DNA of 64,000 nt from Rhynchosporium graminicola. Its lineage: Eukaryota; Ascomycota; Leotiomycetes; Helotiales; Ploettnerulaceae. Below, in pieces: positions 1-12,807 of the stretch; the stretch's first letter is position 1; each line of letters begins with the position of its first letter. The stretch covers positions 806,001-870,000 of the forward strand of contig FJUW01000004.1 in the NCBI GenBank assembly GCA_900074885.1. Reading direction: 5' to 3'. A program made the translations under genes and the position numbers. The notes beneath the pieces were generated by a model. That model had not been told where the DNA came from and did not search any database. It worked only from the letters and a program-made list of their open reading frames with translations.

Positions 1-904
1 TCGCTGATTCATGAGAATATTAGTCATTTAAGCCAGGGTTTACGATTGGTCATATTTATGAACCTTCCAGCAAGTTTTCGAGTGCGCTGTCGTTCTCTCC
101 GAAGGACATTTGGGAGTAAATGCTTAACATCATATCTGGATGGAATACCAATTGCTGAATGAGAAGTGCTTGCATCGATGGAAAGTGTCTATCAGTCTCT
201 TAGATTAGTCTAGGCAGTTGACAAGTCTTTGTGTTAAGGTTTTTCACGAGTATTCAATCGGCCATCAAGTACTTGCCAGCGCAGATGGGTTGCTTGGAGT
301 CATATCATAGAGTCAATAGACATTTGTTACAAGTAGAGATCAGTCAAGGCTGGAGTGACAAATGTCTTGAAAGAAAGTCCGAGGGACTGCGTTTTATTTA
401 CTATCGTACAATATAATGGAACTTCGATCGATGTTCAGAAGGGAGTTGTGTATGGATGAGAACCAGTGAAGTGGCGGGTGGAAGCTTACCGAGCCTAGGG
501 TATCTGTAACATCAGCTGGACCTTACGAGGAAAAGTTCACCGATAGATCAATAATGAACTCTTTATTAATCTTTGTGTTAGAGCCTAGACGATCCCTGCA
601 GAGCAATTCTACTCCAAAAAAAAAGGGGGCGAGGTCTCTCGCTTAATCCCACAACCAAACAAAACCTCAGGGGTGGATGTGGCTCCGTTACCTACTATTT
701 ATATTGGTTACATTCCAATCTTCGCAATACCGACGTAAACTGGAAGGAAGGTAGTTCAAGGAAATTCTTTCATGGTGCTGCATGCAATTACAATTTTTTT
801 TTCAAGCCACACATATCTGAAATATGGTCTTCCCAGTTCTAGCACTACCGCTACTTTCCTTCGCACGAACTAAACCTGGTACCAACTTATGCCAAAGACA
901 GACC
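1..904. other. intergenic, no gene recognised
   Basis: No supported coding region. The open frames here are short, have no family resemblance and show no splice structure. An A-run followed by a short G-run lies near 617-630. The right end abuts the 3' end of the carboxylesterase gene on the minus strand. Confidence 0.5.
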
Positions 905-2954
<2,050 letters not shown>

Positions 2955-4104
2955 GACTACTGTGCTTATTCAGAGGGAAGAAGTGGCATGTCCTTATGAT
3001 ATGTATAAGGTAAATCAACTGGATGATCTTGAGAATCCTGTCAGTAGAACGAAGAGGTCTCAGAATTTTCACAGCGCAGCTTTGTATGTATTGGCGGAGG
3101 AAACGACTCGTAGCTGCCTATCATTACGTCTTGCGCCCATGTCTCCTCGGATATGGTCATGCCGAAGTTTTGTACTTTCACAGCTCATAGTCTCAGCTCA
3201 CGGTCTACATGCAACACCCTTGTACAGCTGAAAGGCATGTCGGGATTGTAAGCCAAGAAGCTCCCCGAGGTAATACAAAATGTATTTACTTTTGAAAACC
3301 TACCTCGTGTTGTACAACATCAACAAGCATTGAATCCTTTTTGGTCCATCTATGTGTCCTTTAGACCTCAAGGATGGTGAGTATTGTAATCACATTGAAG
3401 GTCAGAAAGTTCCCTGAAAAACTCATGCTGTACAACTATCCTGCTTTGTGGCTGGATGGAGCTGCCTCGACTGTCACCATTGTCTAACCCGTAATGGAAG
3501 CGATCGATTTGGTCTTGGATAGCTCTAGGTGCAATTGAGGCCAAGAAGTCACGAATTGAACCAATTCGCTAGAACATCTAGGTAGTTTATGCACAATATG
3601 CCAAGAGCCGAGGCATCACAGCAAATTAGGCGAGTCAAAGTAAATAATGTCACAAAATGCCACACAACACAATACATGACGGGTTATTAAAGATAAGATA
3701 TTGTGCAGTCACTTTAGACTTAGATGAAGAAATGATTAATGGATAGTTACAGCAAAAGGAGCTATTTAAATATCTAAATCATTCGTGACATTTATTCTGA
3801 CCTGTTCATTCAAAACTTATCCCATCAGCTCGAATAATGTATTCCTTTTAGCCAAAATCACCACTAATAGCCATCAATCAGACAATAGATAATTTCAAAG
3901 TATTATCTCGGGTGCTAGTTATCTTCCTTTGACTCCTGTCCAGCGAGATAGTTCCCAATTCATTTAAAAGACATTGTTGAAGTTCCGTGTGACCCCCCCC
4001 CTCCCCCCACCCCCCAATCCCCAAAGAAAATGTGATGCACAACCGAGATAAAGCTCGCGGTAGAATGTCTAAAAACAAGCGAAATATTACTTTCAGTAGT
4101 AAAA
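2955..4104. other. intergenic; C-rich tract
   Basis: This holds the carboxylesterase promoter and the 3' flank of the gene starting at 6438. Nothing coding is supported. A pyrimidine tract of C-runs interrupted by single T and A occupies about 3991-4017. Confidence 0.5.
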
Positions 4105-6438
4105 TTAAGGATCAAAGCACTTTTGGATCTCCTCGCTGGCAATTCGATATCCATCGCAACACTGGGCATACATCTTTTTGTCAAGCATGAGTTCTTTCCA
4201 GCAAGATTCCAACCCTGCTAGCTCTCGAACGGCTATGTTTCGTAGGGTAAATTGGTCCTGTGCAGATAGCAAATCTAATCCTGATACGACCACCGCAGCA
4301 TGCATTTTGGCAAAAGCAGTTGCCATCCCAATCAACAGGCCTTTGTACTGTATAGAACGCATTGAGATGTGCAACATATCAGTTACAAACTCCGAAGGCC
4401 AAGCTTGGAGAACATGCTTGAGAGAAGGTAGCGTGTCGATAGAAAGGCCATGTCGGGCCATCAAGTTGATTCCAATTCCAGCAAGTCCTAGGCTGTTGGC
4501 ACGCCGCAACTCTCCCATTCCTGCAACGCATTCCTGTTCGACCAGGAATCCTCCTTGCGCACGCAAAACTTTCACTATTGTGCAGGATAATTGATTCGTT
4601 GTCCTGAAAGGTACGGAGACAAATCCCTGGAGGAGACATGGATGAGAAAGCCAGACTGGGAGGAACGTCTCGAGCACGGGAAACTTATTCATGTGTATTG
4701 GTGGAAGGGTTTCGAACGAGAATAAGTTCTCGGCAGAGGGCTGACGGTCCAGGCTCCTGGCAAATATGGCACTATTGTAGTCTTCGAATGATGGGTATCC
4801 GGAAACTACGTCATAGTCGGTAGACGGTTCTCGGTCTCCTCCATTGAGCGTTGAAGTTTTGTTGGCTAAGTTATCGATCCATGTCCTCAAGATGTCGCAT
4901 TCTTCTTGCGAGAAAGAGCCAAACATTCTCCCATGCCACTGCAACTCCATCATGAACCGACTTTTGCTGCTATTTCCCCGGTAGATCCAGTAATTACTAT
5001 GGCTCAAAGCATCTAGTAGTTCTCTCTGCCACTTCAAAGATTCAAGTTCGGCTGGATCGAGCCATTGAGCCACGCTTCGAGCTCCAATCCTGACTTTGCT
5101 ACTGCAGTGAATCCCATGCGTCACACGTGCCTTGGCCCTGAACATCCTAATCACCTCAGCCTCGATTGGGCTCAGAGGAGGGATGCTAGAGGTATTGCCT
5201 GATTTCTTTCTAGACGGACATATTGCTGTGCCTGGTAAGCCCGATGAGAGCAGATAGCCTGCCTGTAGCCTTTTCCAGGCATCCTGGGCAGCCAGCTCTC
5301 CTTCAGTTCTGCGAATACACTCCATATATTCGCAAACTATCTCGATTGCGATTGCAGTATGGCCCGAATCGGCATTATCGATTGAGACATGGAGAACGAA
5401 GTAGTAAGGATCAATCCCAACCTCTCTTAATTCCTTCCCCGCCTTCAAAGTATCCATGGAAATAGCTTCAAAATGAAGATTGAACCCCAGAATCTCAGGC
5501 AGAAATTCATTCGGAAACAGTGAGATGAGCAGTTGAGAGATTGCAGCTTTCCACACAGATAGCTCGTCCAGTTGGTTTCGTGGGTGACTGAATTCGAGAG
5601 TCTCTGGACTTGGGAGTCCAGGCGCGACGTTTTCGATTAGTTGATGGAACAAGTGGGCATGATTCTTCGCCAAGTCTCCATCTCCTAGCTCCTCAGATAG
5701 AATCTGCCAGGCACCTTTTACCGTTCGTTGAAGTGCGAACGGAGTGGTGACTTTGCCAATATGACCCAGCCATGCTCCATCGACATACTTGACGGGCGCG
5801 ATTTGCTTCAGCCACCAGATCGCCTCTTCTCTATCCCCGAACAATTCTCGTGGACCGCCCTTCTTCCTTCGTAGATTGTAAAGCTCCCATTCCTTCCCGA
5901 TACTTTTATCTCGAATACGTTGAAATTCGCTCAAGTTCTCTCGAGAGAACGACTGAACTGACCGGATGTTTGTATGCTCCGGTTGTGTCTCAGCTGCAGC
6001 ACTCGTCTCTTTCAACAACATGAGCAAAATCTTCTTGGCCTGTGGCAAATTTTCCGGAAATTGCTCCAGATTATGTAATTGGTGGTAAAGCTGCTTGAGT
6101 GTTTTCAGCTCCTGTGTTTTGCCTTCATCCTCGTCTTTTTCGCGACCTCCCCTACGCATGGCCGTATCCTTTTGATTTTCTTGCAATGACTGGCGGGCAT
6201 AGCGTTGATGGTCTCGGCCTAACCATCTTCGGAATACAGCCTTCGCCCAGAGTTGGACTGAGCGTGTGCTCAAAACAGAAGTGAATAGTGTCGCGAGCAC
6301 CAGAATCGATCCGAAAATAACGAACTCCATGACGAGTGAGACTTTGATTTCTCGGGGTAGTGAAAGAAACTGCTCAAAGTTGTGATTGAGGGAGTAAACA
6401 GCAACGTTCAACTGATTTTGGAGAACGGATTGGAGCAT
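4105..6438 (-). CDS. membrane-anchored haem-oxygenase-like diiron (HDO-type) protein
   Basis: A single-exon gene of 777 residues. Residues about 34-57 form one transmembrane segment, followed by a charged linker (about 85-115). Residues about 200-375 resemble the iron-containing redox enzyme domain (Haem_oxygenas_2) in the haem-oxygenase-like diiron oxidase superfamily. Candidate metal ligands are the Glu of EELGDG (249/250), H260 in KNHAHL, E315 in FLPEILGF, and D354 and H360 in HVSIDNADSGH. Characterised superfamily members oxidise fatty acids or amino acids using a dinuclear metal centre. The C-terminal 400 residues match nothing I recognise. The size and the membrane anchor are unusual compared with the compact bacterial enzymes. 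Substrate unknown. The domain call is from motif pattern only. Confidence 0.65.
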   Translation of the reverse strand: MLQSVLQNQLNVAVYSLNHNFEQFLSLPREIKVSLVMEFVIFGSILVLATLFTSVLSTRSVQLWAKAVFRRWLGRDHQRYARQSLQENQKDTAMRRGGREKDEDEGKTQELKTLKQLYHQLHNLEQFPENLPQAKKILLMLLKETSAAAETQPEHTNIRSVQSFSRENLSEFQRIRDKSIGKEWELYNLRRKKGGPRELFGDREEAIWWLKQIAPVKYVDGAWLGHIGKVTTPFALQRTVKGAWQILSEELGDGDLAKNHAHLFHQLIENVAPGLPSPETLEFSHPRNQLDELSVWKAAISQLLISLFPNEFLPEILGFNLHFEAISMDTLKAGKELREVGIDPYYFVLHVSIDNADSGHTAIAIEIVCEYMECIRRTEGELAAQDAWKRLQAGYLLSSGLPGTAICPSRKKSGNTSSIPPLSPIEAEVIRMFRAKARVTHGIHCSSKVRIGARSVAQWLDPAELESLKWQRELLDALSHSNYWIYRGNSSKSRFMMELQWHGRMFGSFSQEECDILRTWIDNLANKTSTLNGGDREPSTDYDVVSGYPSFEDYNSAIFARSLDRQPSAENLFSFETLPPIHMNKFPVLETFLPVWLSHPCLLQGFVSVPFRTTNQLSCTIVKVLRAQGGFLVEQECVAGMGELRRANSLGLAGIGINLMARHGLSIDTLPSLKHVLQAWPSEFVTDMLHISMRSIQYKGLLIGMATAFAKMHAAVVVSGLDLLSAQDQFTLRNIAVRELAGLESCWKELMLDKKMYAQCCDGYRIASEEIQKCFDP

Positions 6439-7130
6439 TCCGGATATGCCTTGCCAAGTAGTGGCACCTCAAAAAAGACCAAAGTAATCTCCTGCACATG
6501 AAGTGCAACATGAGGGCAGTACATGTACTATGGCCTACAGCTAGCTTCGGGCCAAATCCTTGACTTTTGACGTCGCAAAACGGGAAAGAGAATTTAATCT
6601 AAAGATTCTCCTACGCTTGCTTCATCGGTGGGACCGCGAAGAGCGTAGATAGACCACCTACATGAGCCTTTAGGCTGGAACCGTTGTATGATAAACAAAC
6701 AAGTAAACCTACCCAGGGCATAAGCCTTCATAGACTTGGGCTCACCGCTGTCTTCTGCCCACGCATGTCACCTCCCTAGGTACCTCTCCGAAGGTTATAA
6801 AAAAAAAATTGGAGAAAAGGGAGAGGGCATGTCTTTTTTAACATACTATAGGACACGTAAGGGACTAACAGTTAGGATATATATCGCAAATATATTCGTC
6901 GCAGATAATAAGGAGGTCGTATTCGAATGGAAGTCGCCGCCTAAAAAATCATATCTGCTCTATACAGCACCTCTGCTAGACTAGACTCGCAGCTTACCGT
7001 GGCTATTTAGCCCTGCTTACCTAATCGTAATATCTTAGTTCTTAGGTCTAACTCATTAGGTGCTACGTGCCAACTTCCGTGCGTTCTCAGATACTAGAAA
7101 GTATATTGTAGATATATTTAGTATACTCAC

Positions 7131-7232
7131 TCGGTTCCTCCGTGGGGTTCAACCTGGTCATAGTAGGTTTACAGGGGATTTACAGTTGGAATTCGATATC
7201 AGCCCTGCCAGGTTCCGACATGCGGAGAAACC
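7131..7232 (-). mobile_element. MITE-like repeat, copy 1
   Basis: Read on the minus strand it starts GGTTTCTCCGCATGTC and ends near CCACGGAGGAACCGAG, so its ends are imperfect inverted repeats (GGTTTCTCC against GGTTCCTCC). The interior aligns with the repeat at 14543-14645, sharing GAACCTG, CCCCTG and CCACGGAG in the same order. AGTATAC occurs on both sides (about 7120-7126 and 7234-7240), a possible target duplication. No coding capacity. Confidence 0.6.
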
Positions 7233-7360
7233 AAGTATACCATCATAGGGATTGCTAAACTATTGGATAGTAATGTATAGATATATTGAGTTTCTCTCTC
7301 CAAAAGTCTATCATTAGCTTATGCATAGGTTCTCGTTTCTGGCTGTTCAATTTTAGAGTT

Positions 7361-7390
7361 CAGGACACCTGAAGTCAGGACACCTGAAGC
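7361..7390. repeat. 15-bp tandem duplication
   Basis: Two adjacent units, CAGGACACCTGAAGT and CAGGACACCTGAAGC, differ only in the last base. Confidence 0.85.
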
Positions 7391-7951
7391 TAGATCCAAG
7401 TATGAGCATAACAGGAGGTTTCCATCGCAAACAAAAACCAACCTATCAAATTTCGGATTTTAGTTAAAACGACACCACGTTTCCTGTCCACCACGATATC
7501 GTGATCTGTGCGTAGCGAATCATAAGTCAATGTGCCTCGTTCCGGCCTTGAGAGATTTAATCTTTAGCGTCCGATACCATTGTCATACTCCGTATAAGGA
7601 TCGTGTTCAAGACACCGGAGACCGCCCTTGCTATCTTGGGCCAATAGAAAATTTGGTCATTTAAAATTATTGTGAGTAAGTCCCAGCTTTGTCTCAGCAG
7701 ATCTCTTGAACATCGCGATCCTTTGTGATAGGTATTGCTCTTGTGTACTACTCTTCCCTGGGAAAAGATTTAATGTTTACATAGGCAGGAGGAATATTTT
7801 CTTTCAAGGTATCAAATTCACTGTCTAAGAACGCTTTCTCGCAGCCAAAAAGATACTTTCTCTATCAATACTCCGTTTAGAATATAAGAAGAGTCTGAGA
7901 AGCTCTATCGGGCAAGTGAAAGGGGTATTCAAAGAGAGGTCAACAACTACA

Positions 7952-8861
7952 TTATTTTCTGGCATCCCATTTCTCCAACAACACAGTCTCAGGTCTCAGA
8001 AAGTAGCTGAGGTAGTACCGGTTCTTCGCTTCATCGAATGGCTGTGTCACTCTGTGCTTGGGCGAATGCAGCGTTCCTCTTGATAGCCTCTGCAGAGCAT
8101 TTGCGACGTTAACCAAAGCGCAACCTTCGATTGGTGCCGTAAACGCCCAGGAATTGGTCTCCGGGAGCAATGTGCTTATGCTCCAATCCTTGTAGAACAG
8201 GAGGGTAAAGGTTCCATCATCAGTATGCGTGGTATCAGGTGCGTCCGATACTTTCGTAAGCGATGGATACAACACAAGCTTCAATCCGCTGTCGCTAGGA
8301 TGGTCGGGACGATGGTACTTGGCGTAATCTGTGGACAAACTGTTGAGTAACGTCAAGCAAGCTTGATCACAACCGACGCTGATCTCGGTAATCCTTGTCC
8401 ACTCATCCTGGAATGCCTGAGGAAGGTGTGAAATCGAATTTCCCATGGACGCGATTTCGTCCCGTGAGATCTGATCGATTTTTTCAGCCGTTGAAACATA
8501 CTCTTTTATAACTTTACCACAGTCTCACCTCAAATGACTCGCCACCGTAGTTCTTTTGGTACCCCAAGTCCTGCCCAGCTTTGATGTCGAACCTGGTGTC
8601 CTTCGCCTTCGCCGACTGAAGCTGGCCAAAGTATTTCTCAGCAACTGCATACACTGCAGGTAGGTGTGCAAGTACACGATCCCCCTGAGGATCTCCCCTC
8701 AAGTCAAGATAGAAAAATCCGACGGTGGACGCAGCTCTTTCTAAGACGCCTATTTCAGCTGCATCTTTTGCGTTTAGTTTGGCGAGTGAGATGATCGAGA
8801 GCTGAGCCACGGGAAAGCCGCAATCGACCATCGACTGGATATCTGAGGTAAGGGCCGCCAT
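7952..8861 (-). CDS. 2-oxoglutarate/Fe(II)-dependent dioxygenase, IPNS-like
   Basis: Two exons, 8861-8529 and 8470-7952, are joined by a 58-nt phase-0 intron, giving 283 residues. The N-terminus (FPVAQLSIISLAKL, then VGFFYLDLRG) matches the DIOX_N region of isopenicillin-N-synthase-like oxygenases. The metal facial triad is visible: His and Asp in HTDDGTFTLLF and the distal His in LHSPKHRV. The 2-oxoglutarate-binding Arg lies in NRYYLSYFLRP. Members hydroxylate, desaturate or cyclise small molecules and are common in fungal metabolite clusters. It lies about 950 bp from the divergent MFS gene. The substrate is not predictable. About 280 residues is slightly short for the family (300-350). Confidence 0.85.
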
Positions 8862-9814
8862 GGGGGCTTATGGCGTAGTTCCGTTGTGCAGCCTTTAAGA
8901 CATGTAGTGTCAGACCATTTGAGCTCCGAGGTGGGAAAGTCATGTTTTTGTAGCTTCCTGTACGGAGGTATAAGGTTAAATGTTTGGCTCACCGCTTTCG
9001 TTCTGTCCACGCACATCCAACGTTCTGCCGTAGGGAGTGAGCCAAAAATTTACCCCTTACACCTCCGTACATGTTACAAGTAAATTTTGGCGACGGACTG
9101 GTTTTGAAATATATGCCCACTTGAGCATGGGCGCGGGTCATATCTCTGGTGTTTACGCTAACAAGAGCGGTCATGTATTGATATTCGGCAGATTGCATAT
9201 GTACAATGCAAGCCCGCCTTCTGCGAGTTACGTACAATCCTTGGGGTACACGGCTGGGCACATTTGGCATAGGTGGCACAACCGTCCGTGATAAGTCACC
9301 TCCAGTCTAGTCGGGATTCGGGGTTACCTCTTTCGCAGTTCTGACACGCTCGAATTCGGCGAATTTTGAGAGAGAGGGAAGAGATTAGCATGCCACCACG
9401 GGGTGATCGACTTTCCGGCCCGCAGAATATCAGTATACACTTTTCAGCTTTTTGTGAATTGGTGGCCATGGGCTTTTCGGTTAAGTTCAGTGTTATTTAA
9501 ATCATCATTGAATACGAGTGGGGTCAGCGGTATGAGTATGTTCTCAGACAGTCAGGCCTGACTTCCATCCCAGCAGCTCACATAGTCCTGGACGTCTCTC
9601 ATTATTACAGATTCGTGAGGTACCCTCAGAACACTCAGATCTGACCGTCAGACCGGTTTGGATGTGTGCTAGTAAGGTACGGCGATCTCCGAGGAAGCTC
9701 CGAAGACCTGTTTCTCTGAGATACCGTTGAGTATAGCTGTATACTGCTTCTCGGCATTTCAACCATCGAGACAACCTTTTGAGCATATCCTGTCTGAAAT
9801 TCTGCCAAATAAAG
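8862..9814. promoter_or_regulatory. divergent promoter region between dioxygenase and transporter
   Basis: This 953-bp spacer separates the dioxygenase (minus) from the MFS transporter (plus), so it should carry both promoters. It also contains the foldback element at 8959-9071. I see no confident transcription-factor site. Confidence 0.5.
8959..9071. mobile_element. 113-bp foldback element (MITE-like)
   Basis: A left arm (8959-8992, TGTACGGAGGTATAAGG onward to GGCTCAC) is the inverted complement of a right arm (9037-9071, GTGAGCC onward to ACCTCCGTACA), with about 34 bp per arm, few mismatches and a 44-bp loop. The arms end at TA dinucleotides, as expected for a non-autonomous Tc1/mariner-like element, but no clear target duplication was established. 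It sits upstream of the dioxygenase gene. Confidence 0.7.
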
Positions 9815-12264
9815 ATGATGGTGCCTAATGACAGAACGCCATTGCTAGCAAAACCATCGAAAGATAGACCTCCTTCCATCGAGGAACAGAATGTGAAGGA
9901 TGCAAGAGCAGACACCAGCGGGGGATTTGAGCTGTGGCAGATTGCGGCACTCTTTGGTCTGTATTTCTCAGAGTCTCTCGCAGCAGCGTTATAGTGGTTG
10001 TGATCTGACGATATCCCTAGGAATCTTAATATCCTACGCAGACACTTCTTTTGCGTGGGCTACTCACGAAACGATAGCATCCCATTTCAACTCTCTAAGG
10101 CACTCGTCCTGGATAATGACGAGCTTTACAGTAGGATATTGTGTGACATTACCTTTAGTATGTGGCTTGTTTTTGGAGAATTATAGTTCTCACAACAGTT
10201 GCTTCGCTGCCTGTGTCGCTGACAGCGTGTGTATAGTATGGGAGGTTGAGTGACAGTTATGGTCGGTTTTATCCTCTTATCGCGGCTTACTGCATCTTTT
10301 GTATTGGCTGCACACTATGGTGAGTGATAATCGGAGTATTATCAGTCAATATTCTACTCCGAGGCCTCTTTTCATAGCATTATTTGTCCGGCCATCGGCT
10401 AATTTGAGGAATAGTGGAATTGGTCAGGCCTACTGGCAAGTCATTCTGGGAAGAATTACTCAAGGTTGTGGAGCATCTGGGATTATATCTTTAGCTTCTG
10501 TGATAATCACAGGCAAGTATTGCCCCAACTTCGAAAGGTCATTCCCAGAAAGAGAAATCAGAAGATAACTTGTGTCGCCAGATAGATATTGCTGCACCAT
10601 CGGAGGTAGCTGTGCTTAGAAGCTACGTCAACATAGCTTCCACTGTTGGATTGTCGAGTGGCGGTCCTCTGGGAGGTTTCCTTGCCGGACAGATTGGTTG
10701 GCGATGGTACACCTCCAAGATACGTTTTGCAATGGTCTGTGCAAACTAACGATCATTAGGTCTTTCCTAGGCCAGGTTCCTATCGCAATAGGCTGTTGTA
10801 TCTTTCTTTCGCACAGCCTCAGATCATCTCTCAATATCACAAGGCAACATGAAGATCGGAATGTTGAAGGAGAGGGCCACAGCAAAGCAGATCTCCAGAC
10901 TTTCGACTATCCGGGCGCCATAGCCCTCGCCATTTTGGTTACATCCCTTCTTGCAGTCATCGATCTTCAGAGTCAGCTCTCATGGGCACACCCTCTAACC
11001 TTGAGTATAACGATCGCTGGAGTACTCGCTCTGTCAGCATTCCTTACACTAGAGCTTTACCCTGGAAAGCGAGAGCTTCTTATTCCTCTAAGATTATTGA
11101 AGACAGAGGTTGGTATATTTTGTCTAGGACAGGTACGTCAAACCCACCACCCATGCGATGTATTTCTCGATGTGGCCTCCGGCACTCGCTTCACTTCCCT
11201 CGAATTTTTAAAGATCCTTGTATACTAAAAGCTCAACAGCTCCTGGTAATTGGTGGCTGTCATGGCGTATGTAAAGCTTGTCAGATATCTGCTACTCTAG
11301 CTAATTATTGACTTGCAGTTTATATCTCAGATAGCAGCTTACTTTTCAAACACGCAAGGAGCGTCAGACATGCAAGGTGGATTTGGTACGGTTCCATCGA
11401 GCGCCGGAAATGCAATAGGCAGCCTTATCGCAGGCCAAATAATCCGAAGGTAGATTGGTCCACTGCTTTGCTTGATTTATTCAATGACTGAATTCACGAG
11501 TAGATCTGGACGTTACAAAAAGCTTTGTATCATCTCTATTGCGTGTTGTATCGTTACCGAACTATTCATCTTACTTCGATGGTCTCATCCCATTGGTAAG
11601 CTCCTTGACTTTGAAGTTATCCCTTTTCAATGCGCGCAATCAAACTTCCGAACATGCGAACATTCAACAGAGCTCCTAGACCAGGCCGGGAAGCCCGCAA
11701 CGTAGGCTGATCCTGATGTAGGTATATGGGAGTCACTCATTACGTTTCCGTTCGGTATATTCGGTGGAATAATTCTCTCCACTCAATTCATTGGGCTTTA
11801 TCATTGTACTGCGAAGCATCAAATGTCCACTGCCATCACCACATACTACATGAGCCAGCAGATTGGTATCGCCTTAGGTATCAGTCTTGTTTCTGCTTTT
11901 CTAAAGCAGGAGTTCCACACCAACCTCCAAAAAACCCTCGTACTCGTCCCAAATTATCAAGAGGTTAGTCCTAATCCCCTCTATTGTTTTGGACAGAGAG
12001 CGAAATCCGATAATTCTTTCGCAGATTATTAAGCAGATGTTGAAAGATTCTTCTGTTGTGGCAGATCTTCCTGTCTATGTCAGAGATCTGGTGAAGCTGA
12101 GCTACCTCCAAAGCTTCTGGATAGTACCAGGTACGTTTTAGTTTTCTTCAAAATTAGTGTCATACCCCTCTATTGATCAATGACCAAGGTTTGACGTCTG
12201 CTTAGCATTCGCTATTTCGATCCAAGTGCTTGCTATCCTCCCCATGATTTTGACGACTGAGTAG
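9815..12264 (+). CDS. MFS transporter, Vba/Fnx-type (14-TM DHA2-like)
   Basis: Twelve exons can be joined: 9815-9956, 10021-10157, 10237-10319, 10415-10512, 10586-10706, 10760-11132, 11240-11266, 11319-11449, 11504-11595, 11722-11963, 12025-12130 and 12206-12264. They total 1611 nt in one frame, 536 residues. Diagnostic stretches are RTPLL near the start, SYADTSFAWATHETIA in the first membrane helix, LYGRLSDSYGR (MFS loop 2-3 motif), AYWQVILGRITQGCGASG, and TTYYMSQQIGIALG near the C-terminus. Relatives move basic amino acids across the vacuolar membrane or export toxic compounds. Intron 4 starts with GC (GCAAGT), a minor donor type, and intron 1 has a weak GTCTGT donor. Unspliced, the gene looks full of stops, but every break coincides with a splice pair. 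The ATG at 9815 was chosen because RTPLL follows closely; an in-frame ATG at 9779 is possible. Confidence 0.87.
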
Positions 12265-12807
12265 GGAATAGCTATTTGCCAGGCGCTGTGGCGTAAGAGT
12301 TATATCAAGATGTGATGGGTGGTGTTCTTGGTGTTATTAGATGAAGACGATAAAAATTGTGTATGATAGCAGCTAGACCTCAATGTTTACTTTGCCCTCG
12401 CTTAATCATCAGTGGCCTGTTTAGTCACGTGAGTACATACTTTGCCTGGACAGACGATTTTGTCGATGCAAATCTCAAGAAGACTCATTATCCCCGGATA
12501 CCTTGCGATACTTTTGATTCAATAGATTTTACCTACCTTGTATCAAATTGATACTTATGTCAAAGGGCAGTTAGTTTCTTTCTTGTGACACGGTGACAGA
12601 TAAATCATCGAATCTTGAAGATATTGTTCAGTTCACCTTCCCTCATCAGTTCAATCCGCGAATGAAATATGTTTTGATTTCGAAAAATGATTATAGACAG
12701 GTGCAGAAGGCCTGCTTTTTTTTGGACATGACGGAATTTGGACCCGGACACAAAATCTACCACACCCCGACAGATAACTAAATGAGCAACATCCGTAGCT
12801 GCCAAAA
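12265..12807. other. convergent intergenic spacer
   Basis: This lies between the 3' ends of the MFS gene (plus) and the TauD-like gene (minus). No coding signal seen. Confidence 0.5.

Larger units (their letters stand above)
6439..7951. other. intergenic with repeat relics
   Basis: No intact gene. About 6830-7130 is rich in TA steps and looks like decayed repeat DNA. A MITE-like repeat lies at 7131-7232 and a 15-bp tandem duplication at 7361-7390. The stretch 6741-6773 resembles the interior of the foldback element at 8959-9071. Confidence 0.5.

Noticed and set aside
9957..12205. Apparent stops and frameshifts through the MFS gene, suggesting a pseudogene
   Set aside because: Every break coincides with a donor/acceptor pair. 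The twelve exons sum to an exact multiple of three and restore conserved transporter sequence.
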